Assembly: GCA_024641505.1 (NCBI GenBank)
Contig: JAHECY010000220.1
Location: forward strand, 1-64,000
Length of the DNA: 64,000 bases
Source: Gammaproteobacteria bacterium
Lineage (GTDB): Bacteria; Pseudomonadota; Gammaproteobacteria; SG8-11
Direction: 5' to 3'
Under the pieces are notes generated by a model, which did no database searches, was not told where the DNA came from, and saw only the letters and a list, made by a program, of their open reading frames with translations. Position numbers and translations under genes: made by a program. Below, piece after piece: positions 1 to 7,720 of this stretch. How positions within the stretch are numbered: position 1 is the stretch's first letter; each line of letters opens with the position of its first letter.

Positions 1-485
1 TTTAGAATGCCAAACACCAGCGCCGCGCTTCCGAACAGGGGCACCAGTTTAAAGATACCCCCGTGAGGAATAAAGAGTATAAAGGCTACCAGCACCTGGA
101 CGCCAATATGAAAACTGCTGGCGAGCACACTATAACCCACCGGGCCCAATTTAAGTCTTGGAATACGTTGAGAAATCAAAGTTCCCAGCGCCAACGCCCC
201 CAAAGCCGCACAGGCGCCGGCCAAACTTAACACGAAAGTGGGAGAAAGAAAGGTCCCCAGCACCACGCTTCCTATCAATACTCTTAACAAGGTAATCCAG
301 GCGGCCCAACGCCATCCGGACCGACATAATACCACCACAGTAATTATGTTACTGATACCCGGTTTTACACCTGGCAACGGCGAGGGAAACGAGCCTTCTA
401 AAATATGTAACGCTATGGCCAATACCGCCAACGCGGCGATACGCACATCTTCCCGGGTCGCCTCTATGGTGCGAGTCTTGGTCAA
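1..485 (-). CDS. Gx transporter family membrane protein (partial)
   Basis: Reading the minus strand from a TTG at 485 gives at least 161 codons that run off the left edge of the window, so the C-terminus is missing. An in-frame TGA lies two codons upstream, so the start cannot be further out; an AGGTGA ribosome site sits just before the TTG. The product is very hydrophobic, with several predicted membrane segments and the phrase GVKPGISNI near residue 40, which is typical of the Gx / heptaprenyl diphosphate synthase component I-like family (PF07456). These proteins are commonly encoded beside NusG-II and ApbE proteins, as here, and are thought to be small transporters or partners of flavoprotein electron transfer. 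The family assignment comes from reading the sequence; the substrate is unknown. It lies 13 bp after the NusG-II gene and is probably in the same operon. Confidence 0.72.
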   Translation of the reverse strand, partial: MTKTRTIEATREDVRIAALAVLAIALHILEGSFPSPLPGVKPGISNIITVVVLCRSGWRWAAWITLLRVLIGSVVLGTFLSPTFVLSLAGACAALGALALGTLISQRIPRLKLGPVGYSVLASSFHIGVQVLVAFILFIPHGGIFKLVPLFGSAALVFGIL

Positions 486-498
486 CGGCCATCACCTG

Positions 499-861
499 TT
501 AAAAATTAACCGCGTCGTAATAAGTATCCAGTCCGGTAATCGTCACACTTACCCGATTTGGCAGACAAACCACGGTGTCACCACTTTCTCGCACCCATCC
601 CCGCAGAATGCATTGACGATTACTGCAGGGTGAATCCACGAAACGCACTTGCCCCCCTTTGACTTCCACGCGGCTGACACCGAGAAAACCGTCCACATCC
701 AAAACGGTATCTTGATGAATATCCAATTCCGCAATAATCTTGCCGCCACTGGCGACTACCACCTTATCGGCAATCCCTTGATCGCCGGTCCACAAATATA
801 GTGTCGCAATCAACAACAGCGCCGACACCAGCATTATCGCCAGCACATCACCCAGGGTCAT
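499..861 (-). CDS. NusG domain II-containing small membrane-anchored protein
   Basis: This 120-residue protein has one N-terminal hydrophobic helix (about residues 5-24) followed by a small beta-rich domain. Three cysteines are visible at about 79, 84 and 99; the pair CSNRQC followed by ILRGW and VVCLPN is the signature of the NusG_II (PF07009) family. Despite its name the family is not the transcription factor NusG; members are anchored, exported small domains found next to ApbE and Gx genes. Its start overlaps the end of apbE by 4 bp (ATGA), showing translational coupling. The cysteines may form a disulfide or bind a cofactor outside the cytoplasmic membrane; that is inference. No biochemical role has been firmly established for the family. 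Confidence 0.78.
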   Translation of the reverse strand: MTLGDVLAIMLVSALLLIATLYLWTGDQGIADKVVVASGGKIIAELDIHQDTVLDVDGFLGVSRVEVKGGQVRFVDSPCSNRQCILRGWVRESGDTVVCLPNRVSVTITGLDTYYDAVNF

Positions 862-1898
862 GGCAAGGTCTGAATGGTTACAGCAGGAAGGGGCTCAATT
901 TCGAAATGTACCCGCTCCGCCATCGAGGGCGTCATATAAACGTGCATGGCGTCATCCACCACCATCACCTGAGTCACGCCCATGGCGGCGGCAATTTCCG
1001 GCCATTGCCGGGGACCGGCGACAAAAATCGCGGTAGCTGCGGCATCCGCTTCCGCGGCGTTGTTGTGGATCACCGTCACGGACACACTGCCCTGCGCCGG
1101 ATAACCGGTGCGTGGATCAATAATATGGTGAAAACGCTGGCCATCGAAAGTAAAGAAGCGTTCGTAATTGCCGGACGTAAAAACGCTCTCGTCCCCCTGC
1201 ACCGCCAATGACGCCAGAATCCCCTCACCGCGTGGATCGCGGATCGCAATGCGCCAGGGTCTGTCGCCTTTCATGCCAATAGCACGCAGGTCACCGCCGG
1301 CATTGACGATGCCATTACGCACACCCGACTCCTGCATGCGCTGAATCAGTATGTCCACGGCATAACCCTTGGCATAACCCCCGAAATTTAGCTGCACCAA
1401 GGGGTTCTTGCTGCGCATGCGAATTCCATCCAGTTCGATGTCATCCATGGAAGGGGGAGTTTCGAGGTACGGGCGCAACGCTTCGTCGGCGGGGGGTGGT
1501 CCCAACGGTGGCTCATCTTGCGCGAAACCCCAGAGGTTGATCAGTCCACCGATGGCCGGATTGAACAGGCCGTGGCTTTTGCGATACAGCAGCTTGCAGT
1601 TTTCGATCAACGGCAATACCGACGGTGCCACGGAAAACGTTGCGCCCAGCGGCAACAGCTGGTTGATACGTGCCAGCGGTCCCTCGTGCCAGGCATGCCA
1701 GGTTTCATGCATGTAATCCATATCTTCCTGCAGTTGCAGGAACACACTCTGCGCCTGCTGTGGCTTAACGCCCCACAAGCTCACTTCCACAATGGTGCCG
1801 AACGAATAGAACTGTTGCTTGATCACGACTGGCGCAGTATCACAGCCAACCAATACCAGCCCGAGCATCAATACGCCACGAACAAACAAAGTTTTCAT
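858..1898 (-). CDS. apbE: FAD:protein FMN transferase (ApbE family lipoprotein)
   Basis: ApbE enzymes use FAD to attach FMN covalently to Thr/Ser residues of flavoproteins such as the NQR, RNF and NosR subunits. The 346-residue length is typical. The N-terminus is a lipoprotein signal with a lipobox ending at Cys19 (LVLVGC), so the enzyme should be tethered on the periplasmic side. Family motifs are readable: GGYAKGYAVD, NAGGDLRAIG and DPRTGYPA, which hold the FAD and magnesium site. The gene follows gshB by 4 bp and overlaps the NusG-II gene, so gshB-apbE-nusG_II-Gx look co-transcribed. The flavoprotein client is not encoded in this window. Confidence 0.93.
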   Translation of the reverse strand: MKTLFVRGVLMLGLVLVGCDTAPVVIKQQFYSFGTIVEVSLWGVKPQQAQSVFLQLQEDMDYMHETWHAWHEGPLARINQLLPLGATFSVAPSVLPLIENCKLLYRKSHGLFNPAIGGLINLWGFAQDEPPLGPPPADEALRPYLETPPSMDDIELDGIRMRSKNPLVQLNFGGYAKGYAVDILIQRMQESGVRNGIVNAGGDLRAIGMKGDRPWRIAIRDPRGEGILASLAVQGDESVFTSGNYERFFTFDGQRFHHIIDPRTGYPAQGSVSVTVIHNNAAEADAAATAIFVAGPRQWPEIAAAMGVTQVMVVDDAMHVYMTPSMAERVHFEIEPLPAVTIQTLP

Positions 1899-1902
1899 GT
1901 AG

Positions 1903-2853
1903 TTACGACTCCAGGCGGGTGGCGATCCAGTCCATTAATTTGCCCGCGATGGGAATTTGGTACTGTGCCTCCAGCTCCCGAATACAGGTTGGACTGGTCA
2001 CATTGATCTCCGTGAGATAATCACCAATCACGTCGATTCCCACGAAAATAAGCCCTTTTTCTCGTAACATCGGCGCTATTTCGCGACAAATCCAATAATC
2101 TCTATCGGTCAGCGCCACCCCCACACCGGTGCCGCCTGCGGCGAGATTGCCCCGCGCTTCGCCAGCTTTCGGGATGCGGGCCAAGGCATACGGTATCGGC
2201 TCGCCATCGATCAACAGAATACGCTTATCCCCTTGGACAATCTCAGGCAAGTAGCGTTGGGCAATGGCAAAAGCCCGCCCATGGTCAGTAATTGTCTCCA
2301 ATATTACGCCAAGGTTTTTATCGCCCCCATGAATATAAAATATACGTTCTCCACCCATTCCCGCGGGTGGCTTCACCACGATTTCGCCCTGCTCGATCAG
2401 GAACTCTCGCAACAAAGCCTGATTTCGGGCGATCAGGGTGGGAGGGCAACACTGAGGAAACCATGTGGTAAAAATCTTTTCATTCGCGTCCCGTAAACCC
2501 TGAGGCCGATTGAGGACCAAGGTACCCTGACGTTCGGCCAGCTCCAAAATATAGGTGGCGTAGATGTACTCCATATTAAACGGTGGATCCTTGCGCATCA
2601 GAACAACATCCAGATCGACCAGCGGTATTTCGCTCTCCTCTTGAATAACATACCAATTGTCAGCTTTGTCGGACAAAGACACGCGTGCGACCCGGGCGTA
2701 AGGCTGCCCCCCCCGCGCGAACAGTGAATCCAGCGTCATGTAATAAACCGGCCATTGGCGTTCCTGGGCGGCAAGCATCATCGCGAATGTACTGTCTTTA
2801 GCGACTTTAATACCAGACAGAGGATCCATGACAAAACCAATCTTCACGCTCAT
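1903..2853 (-). CDS. gshB: Glutathione synthetase
   Basis: GshB joins gamma-glutamylcysteine and glycine with ATP, the second step of glutathione synthesis in the cytoplasm. The 316-residue length matches the E. coli-type enzyme. The ATP-grasp fold is visible as VVKPPAGMGGERIF (nucleotide loop, about residues 160-173) and ends with EINVTSPTCIRE near residue 285, a diagnostic gshB motif for metal and substrate binding. The gene is divergent from pilG, an arrangement also found in Pseudomonas. No classical gshA lies next to it; a GCS2-family ligase that could supply gamma-glutamylcysteine is encoded at 57012-58445 in the same window. Confidence 0.96.
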   Translation of the reverse strand: MSVKIGFVMDPLSGIKVAKDSTFAMMLAAQERQWPVYYMTLDSLFARGGQPYARVARVSLSDKADNWYVIQEESEIPLVDLDVVLMRKDPPFNMEYIYATYILELAERQGTLVLNRPQGLRDANEKIFTTWFPQCCPPTLIARNQALLREFLIEQGEIVVKPPAGMGGERIFYIHGGDKNLGVILETITDHGRAFAIAQRYLPEIVQGDKRILLIDGEPIPYALARIPKAGEARGNLAAGGTGVGVALTDRDYWICREIAPMLREKGLIFVGIDVIGDYLTEINVTSPTCIRELEAQYQIPIAGKLMDWIATRLES

Positions 2854-3215
2854 AAAGATACGCTTACCTTTTTTTTCGTGGGCCAGACAGAGATCGTGGA
2901 ATAGGGTACCATGGCGGCGGCCAAAGGAAGGTCGAGTGTACCCTACCGGGAATACCCTGGCAGCCCTGCGGCTCTTAAAACCCTATATTTTTATTAAGAA
3001 ATGCTAATGAATCAGAGCGGCTCGCCGATACTCTGGGTGAGATTATGTGCTTTCACCGTTAAACAATTGGTGATTTATGGCATATATAATGATTCTATGC
3101 TACAAAAGCGAAGATTTTTTTATTGAAATAGAGAACCATATACTAAAAACCTATAAAAAAACTGGGTAGTTATGGAGCGAATTTCGCCCCGATGGAATAA
3201 ACAAGAGGTATTGAT
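2854..3215. promoter_or_regulatory. Divergent gshB / pilG intergenic region
   Basis: This 362-bp stretch carries no convincing gene. It becomes strongly AT-rich toward pilG. A good -10-like TATAAT lies at 3085-3090 on the plus strand, about 125 bp before pilG, but no matching -35 hexamer stands at the usual distance, so any promoter there may need an activator. An AGAGG ribosome site at about 3204-3208 precedes the pilG GTG start. Confidence 0.35.
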
Positions 3216-3611
3216 GTGAGCGAAAGTGCCGATCAAGAACTGGCTGGCACCAAAGTTATGGTTATCGATGACAGCAAGACCATTCGCCGTACAGCAGAAA
3301 CCCTGCTAAAAAAGGCGGGGTGCGAGGTAATTACCGCTACCGATGGATTCGAAGCTTTGTCAAAGATTACGGATAATCAGCCCGATATTATATTCATTGA
3401 CATCATGATGCCACGTCTGGATGGGTATCAGACTTGCGCATTGATTAAACGCAATGATGTCTATAAAAGCACTCCCGTGGTGCTGTTAACCAGTAAAGAC
3501 GGTCTGTTTGACCGGGCACGGGGCAGAATTGTTGGATCGGATCAGTATCTCACCAAGCCGTTCACCAAAGAGGAATTGCTTGGTGCGATCAAGGAATACG
3601 TACACAAGTAG
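3216..3611 (+). CDS. pilG: Twitching motility response regulator PilG
   Basis: PilG is a stand-alone CheY-like receiver of the Chp chemosensory system that controls type IV pilus extension. The 131-residue protein has the acidic pair at Asp18-Asp19, the phospho-acceptor Asp62 within IDIMMPRLDG, and the conserved Lys114 in LTKPF, with no output domain. The start is a GTG supported by AGAGG seven bases upstream; the nearby ATG at 3214 is out of frame and runs straight into TGA. As first gene of the pilG-H-I-J-K-chpABC cluster and divergent from gshB, its position matches that in Pseudomonas. In that system PilG is a main phosphorylation target of the ChpA kinase and promotes pilus assembly. Confidence 0.95.
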   Translation: MSESADQELAGTKVMVIDDSKTIRRTAETLLKKAGCEVITATDGFEALSKITDNQPDIIFIDIMMPRLDGYQTCALIKRNDVYKSTPVVLLTSKDGLFDRARGRIVGSDQYLTKPFTKEELLGAIKEYVHK

Positions 3612-3665
3612 CAGTTAACCAGATGACCAGTGAAATAATTTTAGTAACATCCGAGGGAGTTTAAT

Positions 3666-4031
3666 ATGGCGAAAGTACTTATCGTTGATGATTCACCTAC
3701 GGAAGCGCATATCCTCAAAACCATGCTCGAGAAGAATGGCTTCGTAGTGATTACCGCTGAAAACGGTGAGGAAGGCATTGCTGTCGTCAAGGCGCAGAAG
3801 CCCGATGCAGTGCTGATGGATGTGGTAATGCCCGGACTTAACGGTTTTCAGGCGACACGTCAGATCACGACCGACCCGGATACCGCCCATATTCCGGTCA
3901 TTATTGTGACCACCAAGAACCAGGAAACCGACCGGGTCTGGGGTATGCGTCAGGGTGCTAAGGATTACATCACCAAACCGGCTACTGAAAAAGAATTGAT
4001 CAGTAAACTCAAGGCCGTGATGGGAGGTTGA
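3666..4031 (+). CDS. pilH: Twitching motility response regulator PilH
   Basis: PilH is the second single-domain CheY-like regulator of the Chp system; in Pseudomonas it is linked to pilus retraction or acts as a phosphate sink. The 121-residue protein starts MAKVLIVDDS, has the phospho-acceptor Asp52 in LMDVVMPGLNGF and the conserved Lys104 in YITKPATEKEL. A GGGAG ribosome site lies just upstream of the ATG. It follows pilG by 54 bp and precedes pilI by 9 bp, so the three are very likely one transcript. Confidence 0.95.
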   Translation: MAKVLIVDDSPTEAHILKTMLEKNGFVVITAENGEEGIAVVKAQKPDAVLMDVVMPGLNGFQATRQITTDPDTAHIPVIIVTTKNQETDRVWGMRQGAKDYITKPATEKELISKLKAVMGG

Positions 4032-4040
4032 TTTCGGCTC

Positions 4041-4586
4041 ATGGCACAGCAAGACAAAACTGAAGCGTTCGATTTACTGCTTGCTTTGGAACAACGCAGC
4101 GTCGCAGTGGCCGTGGGCCTGCCACAGCAACAGCAATTGCGGCGACCTTGGTCGGGTATCGGGTTTCGTGTTGGCAAACAGAATCTTGTGGCCGCCGTGG
4201 GTGATGTCAATGAAATCCTCTACTTACCTCAGGTCACATTGATCCCCGGCACCAAAAGCTGGGTGAAAGGCATGGCCAACATACGCGGCAACCTGATGCC
4301 AGTGCTGGATCTTCAGGATTACCTGGGAACACCGCCGGTCAATATTGGCAGACACAGTCGCATTCTGGTGGTGAATCACCTGGATTTATGGGCGGGACTG
4401 CTGGTGGATGAAGTTTTCGGCTTGAAACATTTTTACGATGACGAAAAACTAACCGGTAAAATTACCACCAGCAAGCAGCTCGCACCTTATTTGACCAACG
4501 GGTTTCGTCAGAATGACAACCCCTGGTATATCTTCAGCATGAAAATTTTAACACAAACACCAGATTTCCTGCGGGTGGCAGTATGA
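4041..4586 (+). CDS. pilI: CheW-like adaptor PilI
   Basis: PilI is the CheW-like scaffold that couples the receptor PilJ to the kinase ChpA. At 181 residues it is close to PilI homologues. The CheW fold is recognisable from FRVGKQNLVAAVGDVNEIL at the start of the domain and GMANIRGNLMPVLDLQDYLG in the middle. It lacks kinase or receiver motifs, as expected for an adaptor. The stop codon overlaps a very short ATGA-coupled reading frame described separately. It belongs to the cytoplasmic side of the Chp array at the cell pole. Confidence 0.92.
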   Translation: MAQQDKTEAFDLLLALEQRSVAVAVGLPQQQQLRRPWSGIGFRVGKQNLVAAVGDVNEILYLPQVTLIPGTKSWVKGMANIRGNLMPVLDLQDYLGTPPVNIGRHSRILVVNHLDLWAGLLVDEVFGLKHFYDDEKLTGKITTSKQLAPYLTNGFRQNDNPWYIFSMKILTQTPDFLRVAV

Positions 4587-4663
4587 CCATCGATACAACG
4601 CCCGCATTGACCGCTCAGGGCTACCCGCACACCTATTGGGTACCCGTAGTTCACAATAAATAG
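4583..4663 (+). CDS. Possible 26-residue ATGA-coupled small protein
   Basis: An ATG that shares bases with the pilI stop codon opens a 26-codon frame ending at TAG 4661-4663, in the otherwise empty pilI-pilJ gap. The product would start MTIDTTPALTAQGYPHTYW. Stop-start overlap is a typical sign of translational coupling, but short frames of this size also arise by chance and no family is recognised. It could equally be a decayed end of pilI. Conservation in relatives is the only good test. Confidence 0.2.
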   Translation: MTIDTTPALTAQGYPHTYWVPVVHNK

Positions 4664-4693
4664 TAAAGAGATTCAGGGCCAGGAGTTATAACA

Positions 4694-6778
4694 ATGCGCA
4701 AGCGAATGTCCTTAAATTTACCATCACTTCCCAGATTTAGTCTACGTGGCTTAAAAATGGGACGCCGCGGCAAAAGCCAATCGTCAACCGGGGGCCAATT
4801 TGGTTTCATCGTTGCGTTGCTGGCGCTGTTCTTCTTTCTGTTCGCCTATAACTTCTGGGTGGTGGCGGTAAAGTCCTTCGAGGAAAAAATCTACATCAGT
4901 ACTGCGGGTGAAATTCGCGTACTGTCGCAGGACATCGTTATCGATTCCACCAAAGCCGCCAACGCCGATGTGGAAGAATTTCCCACGCTGAAAAAGTATC
5001 GTGACCGGTTGGATACCCAGGTCAACCTGCTGCTGAACGGTGATCCGACCATCAATCTGCCGCGTTCACCGTCGGGTGTTGCTGGACCGCTGGCGGCAAC
5101 GGACAAGATCTGGCAGGAATTCAAGCAAGACGCGGACACGATTCTGGCTGCCGAAGGCACCATCAGACAGCTCGACGAATTCGTCAAACACATCAACAAC
5201 ACCATGCCCAACTTGCTCGCCCTGTCGGACGAGGTGGTGCAGATCATGATTGAAATCGGCGCTAACCCACAGCAGATCTATATCGCCGCCCGCCAGTTGA
5301 TGTTAAGCCAACGTATGTCATTTAACGTCACCCGCATCATGCAGGGGGGCCAGGGAGCGGCGACCGCAGCTGACCGATTTGGCCGTGACGCGGCATTGTT
5401 TGGTCGCGTACTCGATGCCATGCTCAAGGGCAATCCAGCCATGAACATCACACGCATCAAGGATGCGGATGCTCGGGAAAAACTTCAGGAAGTAACTGAA
5501 TCATTCGCGGAAGTCAGCGAACTGGTGACCCGCATCCTGGAAAAAACCCCGGAATTGTTCCAGGCGCAGAACGCCGCGGCCGAAATGTTGGCGAAGAGTG
5601 AAGACTTCCTGAATATCACCACCGAACTGGTGGACGGCTACAGCAACCTGGGCAAAGAACGCTTCTTTACCACCGGTAAAGGTGGTGTATTCGGCGTGAT
5701 CTTCGTGTTCTTGCTGATCTGGTTGTTCATGAAAATCTTCCGCGATTCCAAAGCCCGCTTGAAGGAAACCGAGGAACAGAATCGCACCAATCAGGAATCC
5801 ATCATGCAGCTCCTGGAGGAAATCGCCGACCTCGCCGATGGTGACCTCACCACCCACGCGACGGTAACCGAGACCTTCACCGGCGCCATCGCGGACGCTA
5901 TCAACTTCGCGATCGACGCGTTGCGCAAACTGGTAACCTCCATCAACGAAACCACGGTGCAGGTATCCTCCGCGGCTCAGGAATCCCAGGCCACCGCCAT
6001 CCATCTGGCGGAAGCTTCGGATCACCAGACACAGCAGATTACCGCGGTATCGGCGGCGGTGACCCAGATGGCGACTTCCATCGAACAGGTATCCACCAAC
6101 GCCCGGCAATCCACCGCGGTTGCGCAACAAGCGGTAACCATCGCCCACAAAGGGGCGCAGGCGGTACAGGACACCATTGATGGCATGAACTCGATTCGTG
6201 AAACCATCCAGGAAACCTCGAAACGTATCAAACGGCTGGGTGAAAGCTCTCAGGAAATCGGCGACATCATCGAGCTTATCAACGATATCGCGGACCAAAC
6301 CAACATTCTGGCGTTGAACGCCGCCATCCAGGCGGCCATGGCCGGGGAAGCGGGCCGCGGATTCGCGGTGGTCGCGGACGAAGTACAACGACTGGCGGAA
6401 CGCTCCACCGACGCAACCAAGCAGATCGAAGGCCTGGTGCGCACCATTCAGGCGGATACCAAGGAAGCGGTAGCTTCCATGGAAGAAAGTACCGCGGGCG
6501 TGGTACGCGGGGCCAATCTGGCCCAGAACGCGGGTACGGCGCTGTCTGAAATTGAGGAGGTTTCCAACAAGCTGGCGACGATCATCTCCAATATTACGGA
6601 CGCCGCCGAGCAACAATCCGCGGCTGCATCGAGCATTTCTGAAACCATGAATATGATCCAGGAAGTTACCACCCAGACGTCTACCGGTACCAATGAGACC
6701 GCGACCTCGATCGGTAATCTCGCGGATCTGGCGAATGATCTGCGTAAGTCGGTAGCCGGATTCAAGATCCCGAACTAA
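4694..6778 (+). CDS. pilJ: Type IV pilus chemoreceptor PilJ (methyl-accepting protein)
   Basis: PilJ is the transmembrane chemoreceptor of the Chp system, sensing the pilin or surface state and controlling ChpA. The 694-residue protein has a short basic cytoplasmic N-terminus, a first membrane helix at about 36-58, a long periplasmic region of roughly 270 residues with two PilJ-type helical modules, and a second helix at about 332-350. A HAMP-like linker and a coiled-coil signalling domain follow, with the hairpin tip near residue 537 ([20 protein letters not shown]). That tip keeps the conserved EAGRGF but has IQAAMAGE where classical receptors have IEAARAGE, as is usual for PilJ. Multiple Gln/Glu pairs could be methylated by PilK and demethylated by ChpB, both encoded downstream. 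Confidence 0.95.
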   Translation: MRKRMSLNLPSLPRFSLRGLKMGRRGKSQSSTGGQFGFIVALLALFFFLFAYNFWVVAVKSFEEKIYISTAGEIRVLSQDIVIDSTKAANADVEEFPTLKKYRDRLDTQVNLLLNGDPTINLPRSPSGVAGPLAATDKIWQEFKQDADTILAAEGTIRQLDEFVKHINNTMPNLLALSDEVVQIMIEIGANPQQIYIAARQLMLSQRMSFNVTRIMQGGQGAATAADRFGRDAALFGRVLDAMLKGNPAMNITRIKDADAREKLQEVTESFAEVSELVTRILEKTPELFQAQNAAAEMLAKSEDFLNITTELVDGYSNLGKERFFTTGKGGVFGVIFVFLLIWLFMKIFRDSKARLKETEEQNRTNQESIMQLLEEIADLADGDLTTHATVTETFTGAIADAINFAIDALRKLVTSINETTVQVSSAAQESQATAIHLAEASDHQTQQITAVSAAVTQMATSIEQVSTNARQSTAVAQQAVTIAHKGAQAVQDTIDGMNSIRETIQETSKRIKRLGESSQEIGDIIELINDIADQTNILALNAAIQAAMAGEAGRGFAVVADEVQRLAERSTDATKQIEGLVRTIQADTKEAVASMEESTAGVVRGANLAQNAGTALSEIEEVSNKLATIISNITDAAEQQSAAASSISETMNMIQEVTTQTSTGTNETATSIGNLADLANDLRKSVAGFKIPN

Positions 6779-6785
6779 CGCCCGC

Positions 6786-6807
6786 GGCGGCGGCACACAC
6801 CGCCGCC
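6786..6807 (+). other. GC-rich hairpin between pilJ and pilK
   Basis: GGCGGCGG (6786-6793) and CCGCCGCC (6800-6807) form a perfect 8-bp stem with a six-base CACACA loop, directly after the pilJ stop and 22 bp before pilK. There is no T-run, so it is unlikely to be a full terminator. It may stabilise the 3' end of the upstream pil message or reduce read-through into pilK. Confidence 0.5.
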
Positions 6808-6829
6808 CGGCGTCATACGGATTCCGATC

Positions 6830-7717
6830 ATGAATATCGCCATGATGACAGCACAAACCAACCTCATCCCGCAACCGTCGGGGCTGCAACAGGCGTCTTT
6901 GAGTGACGCCTCGTTTGCGCGCGCCCTGACTTTGATTCGCGGGCGTCTGGGTAATTGCAGTAATCAGTGGCGACGTTCGTTTATTACCAGCATTTTATAC
7001 CGCCGCGGCGCCGTTTGCGCGCTGACCGATTTTGATGGTTATCTCAGCCACCTGGAGCGTTTGCCTACCGATGACCCGGAGTGGCAACAAATGCTGCATG
7101 AGCTGACCGTGCACGATACCTGGTTTTTCCGGCACCAGCCCTCTCTGACATGTTTGCATGAATTATTGGCGACCCATTTTTCACACCTTGATTCGCTGAT
7201 GTTATGGAGCGTGGGTTGCGCCTATGGCGAGGAAACCTGGTCGCTGGCAATCACCGTGGATCAAGCCTTGCGCTCCCAAAACCGGCTCATCCCCTGGCAA
7301 ATAGTCGGTAGCGACCTCAGCACGGTCTGCCTGCGCAAAGCACGGAGTGGCATCTATCAACGGGCACAACTCAAGAACATTGACCAGCATGTGCGCAACG
7401 TTTACTTCCAGCCTGTCAATGATGATCAGGTCAAGCTGGCCGGCGATCTTGCACACCATGCATGCTTTACCCGCGTGGATATCACGGATAACACGGCGCC
7501 ATACCAGGCCGCCATGCATGTCGTGTATTGCCAGAACACTTTGATCTATTTCGGTCCCGCGGAAAAATCTCGCGCTCTCGACAACCTTGCTGCTGCCTTG
7601 GTGCCTGGCGGCATATTGCTGGTGGCACCCGGTGAAGCCCATGGGTGGTCACACCAATCCATGCGACGCATCGAGACCGAAAACCGTAACGTAGCACTAT
7701 TTCAACGGACGTATTAG
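6830..7717 (+). CDS. pilK: CheR-type methyltransferase PilK
   Basis: PilK transfers methyl groups from S-adenosylmethionine to glutamates of PilJ to tune receptor activity. The 295 residues match the CheR family: an N-terminal helical domain with HDTWFFRHQPSL (the receptor-binding region), then the AdoMet-binding start LMLWSVGCAYGEETWSLA near residue 125 and the later VVYCQNTLIYFGP motif near residue 235. It lies between pilJ and chpA, 3 bp before the chpA start, and is therefore part of the operon. In Pseudomonas, pilK is dispensable for twitching, so loss would be tolerated, but the motifs here look intact. Confidence 0.9.
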   Translation: MNIAMMTAQTNLIPQPSGLQQASLSDASFARALTLIRGRLGNCSNQWRRSFITSILYRRGAVCALTDFDGYLSHLERLPTDDPEWQQMLHELTVHDTWFFRHQPSLTCLHELLATHFSHLDSLMLWSVGCAYGEETWSLAITVDQALRSQNRLIPWQIVGSDLSTVCLRKARSGIYQRAQLKNIDQHVRNVYFQPVNDDQVKLAGDLAHHACFTRVDITDNTAPYQAAMHVVYCQNTLIYFGPAEKSRALDNLAAALVPGGILLVAPGEAHGWSHQSMRRIETENRNVALFQRTY

Positions 7718-7720
7718 TCG

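Noticed and set aside
238-633. Plus-strand 131-residue frame near the left edge
   Set aside because: It overlaps the Gx and NusG-II genes on the other strand and has no recognisable domain.
5501-6889. Long minus-strand frame opposite pilJ
   Set aside because: It is a mirror of the coiled-coil coding bias of pilJ, with Gly/Arg/His-rich low-complexity translation and no ribosome site.
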